Positions 8,351 to 17,612 of a DNA stretch of 64,000 nucleotides are shown here, piece after piece. Position numbers and translations under genes: made by a program. Location of the stretch: NCBI RefSeq assembly GCF_900169305.1, contig NZ_FWDP01000002.1, positions 310,001-374,000 of the forward strand, written 5' to 3'. Below the pieces are notes generated by a model. That model did not search any database. It was not told where the DNA came from and was given only the letters and a program-made list of their open reading frames with translations. The number at the start of each line of letters is the position of its first letter. Within the stretch, counting starts at the first letter, position 1. The stretch comes from Marinilactibacillus piezotolerans (GTDB taxonomy: Bacteria > Bacillota > Bacilli > Lactobacillales > Carnobacteriaceae_A).

Positions 8351-9330
8351 TCTCTTGCGGTTGTTGATTTTTTTATGGTCAGTTGGTTCGGCAATAAAAT
8401 CTGATAGGGTATCTCTGTCCCCTTTACTAATTCCATCAGGTTGTTTAAAGCTTCCCTGCCCATTTCTTTATAAGGATAGCTCACGGTTGTAATACTAGGA
8501 TGAACATAATCTGTTTCTTCATAACCACCGAATCCGCTGATCGAAAAGTCCTCTGGCACTTTGTATCCCAGTTCATAGGCTGCTTTTAAAACGGCAATTG
8601 CTATATTATCCGTTGCACAAACTATATATGTCGCTTGAATGTTTTTCAAAACAGATAAAGCATCTTGATAAGCATTCGTTTTTGAAAAACTAGTTTCAAT
8701 GATTGTCACTTGCACTTGATCATCTTTTGCGACAGCATCTAAAAAGCCTTGTTTTCGTTCTACTCCAACTGCCTGGTCCAGTTCTGTAACTCCAAAGAAG
8801 AGAAAAGTTTTGTGGCCTAATCCCAGAGCATACTGTCCAATTTTATTTCCAGCATCATAATCTGTATAGGTCATTGAGTGAATGGACGCTGCGCTTTGAC
8901 CCAGTATTAAAAATGGAATACCGGATTCTTCGATCAATTTTTTATGTTCAGCAGTCACTTCCCTTGCCAGCACAATAATTCCTTCTACCTTCTGCTTGAT
9001 CAAGGTCTGAATGTTTTCCAGCTCTTGATCAATATCCTGATTTGAGTTCGTAATAATCAACTGATAGCCCTTCTGGCGAGCTTGTTCATCGATTCCTTCC
9101 AGTACTTCATTGGTTGAAGCCGAATTCAATCTGGGAATCACCACACCGATCATGTTTGTATTGGCTGCCTTTAGGCTTCTTGCAAAAGCGTTTGGTGAAT
9201 AGCCCGTTTCTTTCACGATCTCATCTAACCGTTTTCTCGTTTTTTCACTAATAGAGCCATTATTCAAATAGCGTGAGACTGTACTTTTCGCTACCCCTGC
9301 GCGTTTAGCAATATCATTTATGGTGACCAC
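8341..9330 (-). CDS. scrR: LacI-family sucrose repressor
   Basis: Repressor with an N-terminal helix-turn-helix (TINDIAKRAGVAKSTVSRYL) and the hinge AFARSLKA, followed by a periplasmic-binding-like sensor domain. 329 residues is typical. GTG 9330 gives MVTINDIAKRAG, the usual beginning, with AAAGAAG 8 nt upstream; GTG 9339 is possible but has no spacing. It lies directly upstream of scrA-sacA in the same direction and is the obvious owner of the three AACCGGTT operators; sucrose or fructose 6-phosphate is the likely inducer class (inference). Confidence 0.9.
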   Translation of the reverse strand: MVTINDIAKRAGVAKSTVSRYLNNGSISEKTRKRLDEIVKETGYSPNAFARSLKAANTNMIGVVIPRLNSASTNEVLEGIDEQARQKGYQLIITNSNQDIDQELENIQTLIKQKVEGIIVLAREVTAEHKKLIEESGIPFLILGQSAASIHSMTYTDYDAGNKIGQYALGLGHKTFLFFGVTELDQAVGVERKQGFLDAVAKDDQVQVTIIETSFSKTNAYQDALSVLKNIQATYIVCATDNIAIAVLKAAYELGYKVPEDFSISGFGGYEETDYVHPSITTVSYPYKEMGREALNNLMELVKGTEIPYQILLPNQLTIKKSTTAREKA

Positions 9331-9364
9331 CTTGATCACTTCTTTCTGTTTGAGTCTTTTGTTC

Positions 9365-10117
9365 TTATTCGCTTATTTTTTTCCATTTAAAACTTGCTGT
9401 ACAGTGCGTATTCGATTCTGTGGAGATTTTGTGGGCTGTAGTCACCGCTGCATCTTCTGCAATTTGACTATAGATACTTTGTACTTGTTGTCCTTCATGC
9501 ACTTCTTTGTCGAATTTTATATTTGCATAGGTCATTTGATGACTGCTTAAAAACGCTCCACCAAGCGGTGTCAGTGCCCAGTCCAAATATTTGGAATTAT
9601 TGACATGCTGATTTGTGTCAATGTCAAAATACCGTACATTAAATGGCTGCTGTTCAGCTGTTTCTTCATTAACGGGTGCAGGTTTTGCAGTTCGTTTTAC
9701 TCGTTTGTTGAATACTGCTTCATAAGGATCAACAATTTCTTCAGGAAGTCTGGCCATTTTTCGCTTCGCAAAGTCAAACAAAGCAAACGTAGAGTGCACA
9801 GTGACCAACTCGTTTCCTTCCAGATCTTTCACTATAAAGTCGCGGTAGCAGAACAGTTTATTATACTCTGTCGCAAAGGTTTCGATTTCAACCGTTTCTT
9901 TGTTTTTAGGCAGACGATCTATAAAAAATTCATACTGCAGCAAGATCCATGAATATCCCTTTTCTTGCATTACAGTATCCCCTAGTCCCAGAGACTCAGA
10001 TTGTTCCCCTGAAACTTCCAACAATAAATTAACCAGCATTGGAAGGGTCAGCGTCTGGGTACGGTCGCACATATAATAAGAGATTTCTTTCTGATTGCTG
10101 TATTTTTTTCCTATCAT
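9365..10117 (-). CDS. Acyl-ACP thioesterase
   Basis: Hydrolyses acyl-ACP to release free fatty acid. Two hot-dog domains are visible: the first around SGEQSESLGLG and QEKGYSWILLQYEF, the second around NVRYFDIDTNQHVNNSKYLD, which carries the conserved Asn/His region of the FatA-like family. 250 residues is the usual bacterial length. Its ribosome site is weak. The 34-nt gap to scrR suggests read-through into the repressor gene, though a functional link to sucrose is not evident. Confidence 0.88.
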   Translation of the reverse strand: MIGKKYSNQKEISYYMCDRTQTLTLPMLVNLLLEVSGEQSESLGLGDTVMQEKGYSWILLQYEFFIDRLPKNKETVEIETFATEYNKLFCYRDFIVKDLEGNELVTVHSTFALFDFAKRKMARLPEEIVDPYEAVFNKRVKRTAKPAPVNEETAEQQPFNVRYFDIDTNQHVNNSKYLDWALTPLGGAFLSSHQMTYANIKFDKEVHEGQQVQSIYSQIAEDAAVTTAHKISTESNTHCTASFKWKKISE

Positions 10118-10273
10118 TCTTCAGCCTACTTTCAATCATTCATTTCCTTTTCTAGTTTATCATATATATACGTAGACGAACGAAAAATCTTCCGATAATC
10201 TCTTACTTACCTGCTAAGCTTTCCTCTTTTCCACGGTCTTTTATCTTTTATGCTTAGATTATTATAATATGAA

Positions 10274-10301
10274 TTGATAATGAATGGCGATGTATTATAA
10301 A
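10274..10301 (+). promoter_or_regulatory. Possible promoter of the AbgT gene
   Basis: TTGATA (10274-10279), 16-nt spacer, TATAAA (10296-10301). Approximate consensus only. The rest of the 287-nt gap shows nothing else I can name. Confidence 0.4.
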
Positions 10302-10404
10302 ATCTAAGGAGTAATGCACTTTTTATAACTGAGACCACCATCTTTGTCTAATTGTTCTCTTATAAAATGGCTTTACATAAAATGATTTAGGAGGAACTTT
10401 TTTT

Positions 10405-11940
10405 ATGAGTGATTCTGACACAAAGCCGAATAAAGGATTACTTGGGATGGTTGAAAGAGTAGGTAACAAACTCCCCCACCCAGTGATTATCTTTATTCTT
10501 TTTTCAGTCATACTAATCATCATTTCAGAGATTGCTGTACGCTTTGGTGTGCAAGGAAGTTATTTAGATGCAAATACCGGTGAGGACACCGTCGTAGAAG
10601 CTGTATCGCTATTAAATGGGGAGGGAATTGCCCATATTTTCAATTCTGCTGTTACCAACTTCACCGGGTTTGCACCTTTAGGGACTGTATTGGTTGCTAT
10701 GCTCGGAGTCGGAGTTGCTGAATGGACCGGACTGATTTCTTCTTCTTTGAAGAAATTGCTGAACAATGTCCCTTCTGCTCTACTGACATCAATGGTTGTT
10801 TTTGCCGGAATTATTTCTAATATTGCTTCTGATGCTGGCTACGTTGTTGTTGTTCCTTTAGGTGCTATCGTATTCGCTGCCGCAGGACGTCACCCAATTG
10901 CCGGACTTGCCGCTGCGTTTGCTGGAGTTTCAGCTGGATTTTCTGCTAATCTGATTTTTGGACCGACGGATGCCTTGCTGGCCGGTATCTCAAACGAGGC
11001 ACTAGCTTCTTCGAATATCGATTATGAAGTCGCCGTAACAGGCAACTGGTACTTTATCATTGTATCGACTTTCTTATTAACAGCGGTCGGCGCATTTGTA
11101 ACAGAAAAATTTGTCGAACCGAGATTAGGAGAATACCACGGAGACTACAGCCCAAGTGAAGAAAAACTGACGCCTGTACAAAACAAAGGACTAATTGCAG
11201 CTTTAGCTGCTCTTGTTGTCTTCTTGATTATTATGGGTTTTCTAATGATTCCTGAAAATGCGCCGCTTCGCGCTTTAGATGATGCAGGCGAGTTGACATT
11301 AAGCAACTTTCTGTCAAACGGGTTACTATTTATGATTTTTCTATTATTCGCTATTCCTGGTTTAGCATATGGTATTACGACTGGAAAAGTAAAATCATCT
11401 CATGATTTTGTTCAAGGAATGGCCGAATCAATGAGTTCAATGGGCGGGTATCTGGTTTTAGCCTTTTTCGCTGCTCAGTTTATTGATTACTTTGCTTATA
11501 CAAATCTTGGCTATATTATTGCTTCTAATGGAGCTGCTCTTTTAGAAAATATCGGCTTTGTCGGACTGCCGCTGATTTTGGCTTTTATCTTGTTTACCGC
11601 ATTTATTAATCTTTTCATGGGATCAGCCAGTGCGAAGTGGGCGATTATGGCTCCTATCTTCGTTCCTATGCTGTTCACCTTGAATATTTCTCCGGAAATG
11701 ACTTTGATGGCTTACCGCATTGCGGATTCTTCTTCAAACGTTATTTCTCCTTTAATGAGTTACTTTGCTATGATTTTAGTTTTTGCACAACGCTACGATA
11801 AAAACTCCGGTCTAGGAACAATCATTTCTACTATGATTTACTATACTGTTTCATTCCTGATTGCCTGGTCAGTCTTGCTGGTGATATGGTACTCCATCGG
11901 TTTGCCGCTTGGTCCAAATGCCCCATCTGTTTTACAGTAA
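10405..11940 (+). CDS. AbgT-family transporter
   Basis: 511-residue inner-membrane protein with about 11 hydrophobic segments. Family stretches include VERVGNKLPHPVIIF at the start, LGVGVAEWTGLI, NIASDAGYVVVVPLGAIVF, FGPTDALLAGIS and GSASAKWAIMAPIFVPM. AbgT proteins carry p-aminobenzoyl-glutamate or export antifolates; the substrate here is unknown. AGGAGGAAC precedes ATG 10405. It stands alone, with a strong terminator after it. Confidence 0.9.
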   Translation: MSDSDTKPNKGLLGMVERVGNKLPHPVIIFILFSVILIIISEIAVRFGVQGSYLDANTGEDTVVEAVSLLNGEGIAHIFNSAVTNFTGFAPLGTVLVAMLGVGVAEWTGLISSSLKKLLNNVPSALLTSMVVFAGIISNIASDAGYVVVVPLGAIVFAAAGRHPIAGLAAAFAGVSAGFSANLIFGPTDALLAGISNEALASSNIDYEVAVTGNWYFIIVSTFLLTAVGAFVTEKFVEPRLGEYHGDYSPSEEKLTPVQNKGLIAALAALVVFLIIMGFLMIPENAPLRALDDAGELTLSNFLSNGLLFMIFLLFAIPGLAYGITTGKVKSSHDFVQGMAESMSSMGGYLVLAFFAAQFIDYFAYTNLGYIIASNGAALLENIGFVGLPLILAFILFTAFINLFMGSASAKWAIMAPIFVPMLFTLNISPEMTLMAYRIADSSSNVISPLMSYFAMILVFAQRYDKNSGLGTIISTMIYYTVSFLIAWSVLLVIWYSIGLPLGPNAPSVLQ

Positions 11941-11948
11941 ACTTTTTG

Positions 11949-11996
11949 ACTCTCTTGTCTCGATGCTGCTATACAGTCGAGATAAGAGAGTTTTTT
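11949..11996 (+). terminator. Terminator after AbgT gene
   Basis: ACTCTCTTGTCTCGA (11949-11963) pairs with TCGAGATAAGAGAGT (11977-11991), then TTTTTT. Confidence 0.9.
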
Positions 11997-12175
11997 ACAA
12001 ATAGATTGAAATGTCTGCTGACAACAGACTGTAATATCAACGATTGTTCGTATTAGTTTACTCTTTCATTTTATGCTGATAAAATAAATTTTATACACTT
12101 TTACAAACTCCAAAATATCATCGAGTATTTTATTTAACGGGTTTAAAGTGTAGAATTTCGAAAGGGAGATGAGAC

Positions 12176-14839
12176 ATGAAAGAAACGAAGAAATGGTATA
12201 ATTTAGATCCATCTGCTGTCAGCGACATCCTGCAGACTGATATCGACGTTGGGCTGCACCAAAAAGAGAGACAGCAGCGATTAGAATCCTCTGGTCCAAA
12301 TGAACTGCCAGAAAAAGAACGGATACCGGAATGGATAAAGTTTCTCAAACACTTCAATGATATTCTGATTTATATCTTGTTTTTAGCGGCGATTATCACC
12401 TTTTTACTTGACCATCGATTAGACACGGCCGTTATCATTGTTGTCGCTTTGATCAACGCTATCATCGGTTATGTTCAAGAAAACCGAGCAGAAAAAGAAC
12501 TTGACAATATAAAAAATCTATTATCCTCCAACGCAACCATAATCTCTGACGATCATCGCCACGAAGTCGACGCCAAAGAACTTGTACAAGGCGACATCGT
12601 TGTCTTGAATGCTGGTGACAAAATTCCAGCAGACATCCGCTTAACTTATGCTTCCAACTTTAAAGTAGAAGAATCTGCTTTAACTGGAGAGTCCACTTCT
12701 GTAGAAAAATCTACCATCATTTTAGATGAAGATACTGTCCTGGGAGACAGAATCAATATGGTCTTTTCTGGAACGTCCGTAGCTTCTGGCTATGCCGTCG
12801 GAATTGTCGTCGAAACAGCTGAACAAACTGAACTCGGCAAAATCAATCAGTCTATTTCAGAAGTGGAAGCCGTCAAGACACCTCTCCTGGAACAAACAGA
12901 AAAGCTGGGGAAAATGATTTCCGTTGCTATCGTATTTTTAGCTATTCTGACCTATATCTATGGCTATTTCTTTGGAAATTACGATGCTTATGATTTGATT
13001 TTGTATGTCATCGGAATGGCAGTCGGCGCTATTCCAGAAGGATTGCCGGCTATTTTGTCTATTATATTGTCTATCGGGGTTCGTTCCATGGCTAATCACA
13101 ATGCCATCGTCAAAAATCTACCGTCTGTCGAAACACTTGGCGCAGTTTCCGTTATCGCTTCCGATAAGACCGGAACACTTACAAAAAATGAAATGACCGT
13201 CACGACTATTATACTTGAAAACGAAACTTACGAAGTGACCGGGACCGGATATGCTCCAGAAGGCGAAATCAAAAGTAGCCAGCAGAAAATTTCACTGACA
13301 GAACATCCAACCTTACTCCAGTTTTTGAGCATTGCTAAAACAGTTAATACAGCTCATATTAAACAAGACGATGAAGGGCATTGGACAATTACGGGCGACC
13401 CGACTGAAGGCTGTCTGATTACCCTGTCAGAAAAAGCGGAACATGAAATCCCTCGTCACGAGATTATTAGTAAAATCCCCTTTGATTCGTCCTATAAATA
13501 TATGGCTGCACTAGTTGAGACAGAAGGTGAAAAAATGATTTGGGTCAAAGGGGCTCCTGATCGATTACTTGATCTATCATTTTCTGATGCCGAAAACGAG
13601 CAGAGAAATTTCTGGAATGAGAAAATGACCGAGCGAGCAAAAGAAGGAGAGAGAGTCATTGCCATGGCCTACAAACCTGTTGAAAAACAGCTCTCTGAGA
13701 TCAATCACGACGATTTAAAAGAAGGACTTCAAATCGTTGGTATGGCCGGGATTATCGATCCACCCCGAGAAGACGCTATTGAAGCCATCAGCCAGGCTCA
13801 AAGTGCTGGGATACAAGTCAAAATGATTACCGGCGATCATAAAGAAACAGCTCTTGCAATTGGAAAACAGATGGGCATTACTCGTAGTAAAGAGGCATTG
13901 ACAGGCAAAGAAATTGATGAGCTTTCAGAAGAAGAACTAAAAGAGGTTGTTCTGGACTATGATGTCTATGCCCGTACCAGTCCAGAAAATAAAGTCGATT
14001 TAGTGAAAGCAATGCAAGCCAATGAGCTGACCATTGCAATGACCGGCGACGGCGTAAACGATGCCCCTGCTTTGAAAAGAGCCGATATCGGAGTCGCTAT
14101 GGGGATCAAAGGAACGGAAGTCGCAAAAGAATCTTCTGAAATGATTTTAGTAGATGATCATTTCCGGACAATCTTTGAAGCGGTTAAAGAAGGCCGACTT
14201 GTCTATGACAATTTGAAAAAGTCTATTCTATTTATTCTGCCGACAAACGGCGCTGAAGCTCTACTGACCTTTCTCAGTATTTTGCTGGGAATTTCTATGC
14301 CCCTCAGCCCGATTCAAATTCTTTGGATCAATATGGTAACGTCTGTTACGATTTCACTGGCTCTGGCATTTGAGAAGCTGGAGCCCGGCACAATGAAAAA
14401 GCCGCCGCGCCCTAAACAATCCCGTATCTTAAGTCGGTACTATCTTTTCAGGATTTTTTATGTATCCTTCCTTGTGGGCGGAAGTGTTTTACTAATGAAT
14501 ACGCTGCTATTACAAAACGGTTATGAGCAGAATCTAATCAACACGGTCACCTTTCAATCGATTGTAATTTCGCAGATTTTCTATCTATTTAACAGTCGCA
14601 AAGAACTTGATTTTGCTTTTGGAGAAAATTTCTTTTCCAATAAAAGTGTCTTTTATGTCTCTGCTTTGCTAGTCTTGATGCAACTCAGTGTCAGTTATCT
14701 GCCGATAATGAATACGATCTTGGGTACCATTCCTATTGATGGAATCTATTGGTTGATTCCAATCGTGATCGGTACGCTTGTGTTTGTGGTGGTTGAACTC
14801 GAAAAATGGGTTACCCGCACTATCCTTTCTAAAAGATAA
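12176..14839 (+). CDS. P-type cation-transporting ATPase (P2, PacL/CtpF-like)
   Basis: 887-residue membrane pump. In order: N-terminal cation-ATPase domain, M1-M2, actuator with the dephosphorylation loop ALTGESTSVEK, M4 with GAIPEGLPAIL, phosphorylation site SDKTGTLTKNE (Asp near 330), nucleotide domain with KGAPDRLL, hinge MTGDGVNDAPALKRADIG, and M5-M10. The architecture is that of calcium pumps, but M6 reads NMVTSVTISLALAFE and lacks the SERCA aspartate (NLVTDG), so the ion is uncertain: Ca2+, Na+ or another cation. GGGAGATGA precedes ATG 12176. It is a single gene between terminators. Confidence 0.92.
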   Translation: MKETKKWYNLDPSAVSDILQTDIDVGLHQKERQQRLESSGPNELPEKERIPEWIKFLKHFNDILIYILFLAAIITFLLDHRLDTAVIIVVALINAIIGYVQENRAEKELDNIKNLLSSNATIISDDHRHEVDAKELVQGDIVVLNAGDKIPADIRLTYASNFKVEESALTGESTSVEKSTIILDEDTVLGDRINMVFSGTSVASGYAVGIVVETAEQTELGKINQSISEVEAVKTPLLEQTEKLGKMISVAIVFLAILTYIYGYFFGNYDAYDLILYVIGMAVGAIPEGLPAILSIILSIGVRSMANHNAIVKNLPSVETLGAVSVIASDKTGTLTKNEMTVTTIILENETYEVTGTGYAPEGEIKSSQQKISLTEHPTLLQFLSIAKTVNTAHIKQDDEGHWTITGDPTEGCLITLSEKAEHEIPRHEIISKIPFDSSYKYMAALVETEGEKMIWVKGAPDRLLDLSFSDAENEQRNFWNEKMTERAKEGERVIAMAYKPVEKQLSEINHDDLKEGLQIVGMAGIIDPPREDAIEAISQAQSAGIQVKMITGDHKETALAIGKQMGITRSKEALTGKEIDELSEEELKEVVLDYDVYARTSPENKVDLVKAMQANELTIAMTGDGVNDAPALKRADIGVAMGIKGTEVAKESSEMILVDDHFRTIFEAVKEGRLVYDNLKKSILFILPTNGAEALLTFLSILLGISMPLSPIQILWINMVTSVTISLALAFEKLEPGTMKKPPRPKQSRILSRYYLFRIFYVSFLVGGSVLLMNTLLLQNGYEQNLINTVTFQSIVISQIFYLFNSRKELDFAFGENFFSNKSVFYVSALLVLMQLSVSYLPIMNTILGTIPIDGIYWLIPIVIGTLVFVVVELEKWVTRTILSKR

Positions 14840-14860
14840 ATATGACTAACCCAATCAATC

Positions 14861-14932
14861 CAGTAAACAGCAAAAAATCTTCTCTTGGACTAGTCGGATC
14901 GACTAGAAAGAGAGAAGATTTTTAGTTTACTG
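14861..14932. terminator. Long bidirectional terminator between convergent genes
   Basis: CAGTAAAC (14861-14868) pairs with GTTTACTG (14925-14932). Inside it AAAATCTTCTCT pairs with AGAGAAGATTTT, and GACTAG/CTAGTC-type pairs extend the stem. Confidence 0.9.
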
Positions 14933-14942
14933 TATAGGTTTA

Positions 14943-16415
14943 TTACGCTTTCTTGGCTTTCAACTGATAAATAAATCCAAAAATCTCCAGCGTCAGAATC
15001 GGCATCAGCGCAACAAGTGCAATCATACCAAACCCGTCCACTAAAACATCCGCTTGCGGCAGTCCTTGTGCAGCTCCTTGAATAAAGGCCAGAATAAAGG
15101 TTGCGGTCATGGGACCGGAAGCTACTCCTCCCGCATCAAACGCCATTCCTACAAACATTTTTGGAATCAGATAACTCAATCCGATTGCAACAATATATCC
15201 TGGCAGCAGCAGATGCCATAAGGCTAAGCCTTCTACTATGACTCTTAATGTGGCAAACATGATAGCCAGACCTACACCGATCGACAGGGTAGCCAAAATA
15301 GATAACGGCTTAATCGCGCCGGAAGTCACATCTTCGATTTGTCTAGTTAAAACATTGACGGCTGGTTCCGCTAATATGGTCACCAGACCTAACAGAAACC
15401 CGATAATAACCAGTGAAGTATACGCTCCATCTTGACCCAGTGTGTAACCGATTAGACTGCCGACATTCATAAAGCCTGCATTGACACCTGTCAGGAAAAT
15501 AATCAACCCAATATATACGTACACCAGACCTTTCCAGATTCTGCTGATGCGCCTAGCCGGCAATTTCAGCGATAATACCTGGTAAAGGCTGAACAGCAGG
15601 ACAATAGGTGCGATCGCGATAAACACTTCAAAAGATTGGAGGATGATCTGATTAATGAAGTCCGCAACAAAACCATTCTCCGAACCCACTCCGATTTCCA
15701 GCGATCCGGTCATTCCGCCAAATGAAGAAAAAACATTGACGATCATAACAGACAAGATGGCTCCTGTCGAAGCAATCGCGACCAATCCAAAACTGTCTTC
15801 TTCTGAAGAAGTACTGTTTTTTTTCAATGTGGCTACTCCGGCAGATAAAGCGAGTAGAAATGGAACGGTAACTGAACCTGTAGTTGCTCCGGAAGCATCA
15901 AACGCGATCGATAGAAAATCAGGCGAAGTGAAAAATGAAAGTAGAAAAATGATGCCATAAGCGATGGATAGAATGTATACCAGCGATAAACTGTATACAA
16001 TACGCAGCAGTCCTACAACCACCATGACCGCAATTCCGATTGAAACCACCGCCACAATAAACAGACTGGAGATCGCGCCGTCCGTTACCGCGCCGATCTG
16101 ATTCCCTAAGACCGTCAAACTAGGCTCAGCAGCGGAAATAAAGAACCCCAGCACCAATCCTCCGAGTACAACAATAATGACTTTATTCGACAGAGCTGCT
16201 CCTTTTCCCATATACGATCCAATCGGGGTAATAGCAACATCAACTCCGATTAGAAATACCGTCATACCAATGATGATCGCTAGAGCACCGATTAAGAAAC
16301 CGACCAAAGCCTCCGCCGGCAATGGTACAACTAGAAAATGAATCAATAAGACCAGCCCTACGATCGGCAGCACCGCTCGGATTACTTCTAAGAATTTTTC
16401 CTTCAGTACATTCAC
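14943..16415 (-). CDS. DUF1538 membrane protein, two internal repeats
   Basis: 490-residue polytopic protein of unknown function; I recognise the DUF1538 family. It is an internal duplication: AEPSLTVLGNQIGAVTDGAI in the first half matches AEPAVNVLTRQIEDVTSGAI in the second, and AFDASGATTGSVTVPFLLA matches AFDAGGVASGPMTATFILA. Each half has about six hydrophobic segments, giving a pseudo-twofold transporter-like layout. The conserved acids and Gly/Thr loops inside membrane segments suggest ion or small-solute passage (inference). It follows the PII-like gene by 23 nt in one operon. Confidence 0.88.
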   Translation of the reverse strand: MNVLKEKFLEVIRAVLPIVGLVLLIHFLVVPLPAEALVGFLIGALAIIIGMTVFLIGVDVAITPIGSYMGKGAALSNKVIIVVLGGLVLGFFISAAEPSLTVLGNQIGAVTDGAISSLFIVAVVSIGIAVMVVVGLLRIVYSLSLVYILSIAYGIIFLLSFFTSPDFLSIAFDASGATTGSVTVPFLLALSAGVATLKKNSTSSEEDSFGLVAIASTGAILSVMIVNVFSSFGGMTGSLEIGVGSENGFVADFINQIILQSFEVFIAIAPIVLLFSLYQVLSLKLPARRISRIWKGLVYVYIGLIIFLTGVNAGFMNVGSLIGYTLGQDGAYTSLVIIGFLLGLVTILAEPAVNVLTRQIEDVTSGAIKPLSILATLSIGVGLAIMFATLRVIVEGLALWHLLLPGYIVAIGLSYLIPKMFVGMAFDAGGVASGPMTATFILAFIQGAAQGLPQADVLVDGFGMIALVALMPILTLEIFGFIYQLKAKKA

Positions 16416-16438
16416 TTATATGCGTCCTCCTTTTTCTT

Positions 16439-17110
16439 TTATTGAATACCTCGTGTTTCTGTCAGGTCAATGACAAAAATAATGCCTTTATTCGGCTCTG
16501 CAATATTCAGTTCTTGGCTTAATTTTTCTACAATTTCTTTTGTCTTCTGTTTTTCAGAAATAATGATCAGCATTTCTTTTTCCGGAACGATATCCATGTT
16601 GAAAATCTTTTTCGCTTCTTTCGAGCCCGCTCCGCGGGCTTGGATGATCGTTCCGCCTTGTGCGCCTGCTTCCTGGGCATAATCCATGACCTCTTCTGCG
16701 CCCCCTCGGTTAACAATCACCACAATTCCCTGATGCATACTTGTATTCTCCTTTTCTTCGTTTTGATCCATTTGTTCATTCAGTTCTTCTTCAGCAAGAA
16801 CGCCTAATGCGCGTCGCAGCGGCAGTCGGAATCCGATTCCTCTGTTTTTTTCCTGCATCTTTTTCTTTTGTGCCACATAATCGAGTGTTTCAGCTGCCTG
16901 AGACTCGAGCGCGACAATCAGCAGAATCTCTTTTTTTATGATGTCTAATCCCAATTTGGACAGCAGTCCTTTTCTGGTGGTTCCTGTCCCATGAAAGACC
17001 GTCCCTCCTTTTGTACCTGTTTCTTCTGCCAGGTGCATGACCCGGTCTCCTTCATTGGCATTGACAATAAAGACGACCAGCTCCATTTGAAAATCACGTG
17101 AAATCTGCAT
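16439..17110 (-). CDS. Tandem PII-like regulatory protein
   Basis: 223-residue soluble protein with two PII-like (GlnB-fold) domains joined by a charged linker. Domain 1 (about 8-100) has LVVFIVNANEGDRVMHLA, GTKGGTVFHGTGT and KKEILLIVA; domain 2 (about 130-220) repeats this as IVVIVNRGGAEEVMDYA, GAQGGTIIQARGAG and EKEMLIIIS. The GGT turn is typical of the family. ATG 17110 has AAAGGAGA 7 nt upstream. PII proteins bind nucleotides and gate transporters or enzymes, and the adjacent DUF1538 gene is the likely target. Ligand unknown. Confidence 0.85.
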   Translation of the reverse strand: MQISRDFQMELVVFIVNANEGDRVMHLAEETGTKGGTVFHGTGTTRKGLLSKLGLDIIKKEILLIVALESQAAETLDYVAQKKKMQEKNRGIGFRLPLRRALGVLAEEELNEQMDQNEEKENTSMHQGIVVIVNRGGAEEVMDYAQEAGAQGGTIIQARGAGSKEAKKIFNMDIVPEKEMLIIISEKQKTKEIVEKLSQELNIAEPNKGIIFVIDLTETRGIQ

Positions 17111-17520
17111 AATCAATCTCCTTTCTATCGCTTCGATTTTAATACTGAATCAACTGCCCCACCAGCATAACAAACGTTATTCAAATACTTATCTTTGTCT
17201 CCATTCGCTCTTTTGCAGCTAGATACATAAGAATGCAGGAAAAAAATTCAGTCTTTTTTAAAACTGAATAACGCAACTCATTCGAAAAAAATAAGGGGGT
17301 TAAAAGATTCTGTATATCTGCAAAAATAAACCAGTATGGATCAAGGTGACAGAAACAGTATTGTTTCTGAATGCGAGGTTCCAAACAACTTGAAGTGTTC
17401 AGAAATAGGATGGGAATAATTCAGCTGTCAAAAGCAGATCGCTTTTGATCACAATCGTTAAAAATCAAACAAAACAATATCCAGATCCGTTTATACTGTA
17501 TACTTATTGTACCATATATG
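17111..17520 (-). promoter_or_regulatory. Long structured leader of the PII-like/DUF1538 operon
   Basis: A minus-strand extended -10 (TGGTACAAT, 17514-17506) lies about 400 nt before the PII-like start. The leader contains hairpin 1 (TCAAAAGC/GCTTTTGA, 17428-17448), hairpin 2 (CAGAAACA/TGTTTCTG, about 17351-17370) and an intrinsic terminator at 17241-17269. No known riboswitch motif is recognised. It may be an attenuator or a separate small RNA. Confidence 0.5.
17241..17269 (-). terminator. Intrinsic terminator inside the leader
   Basis: Minus strand ATTCAGT (17269-17263), 9-nt loop, ACTGAAT (17253-17247), then TTTTTT. It lies 130 nt before the PII-like start codon. Confidence 0.7.
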
Positions 17521-17565
17521 TGTAAAACCCAAAAATGATCTCTGGCATGAGCGCTGCAAACGAAA

Positions 17566-17606
17566 AAATACGAGAATCCCGATAGTATTGGGATCCTCGT
17601 ATTTTT
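17566..17606. terminator. Terminator of the ABC-F gene
   Basis: AAATACGAGAATCCC (17566-17580) pairs with GGGATCCTCGTATTT (17590-17604), one mismatch, flanked by A- and T-runs on both sides. Confidence 0.9.
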
Positions 17607-17612
17607 CCTGCT

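Noticed and set aside
17181-17384. 67-codon minus-strand frame in the PII leader
   Set aside because: No ribosome site, unusual composition, and it runs through a hairpin and a terminator.
17340-17400. T-box-like TGGAACCTCGC in the leader
   Set aside because: Only about 10 of 14 positions match, the spacing to the terminator is wrong and no specifier loop is seen.
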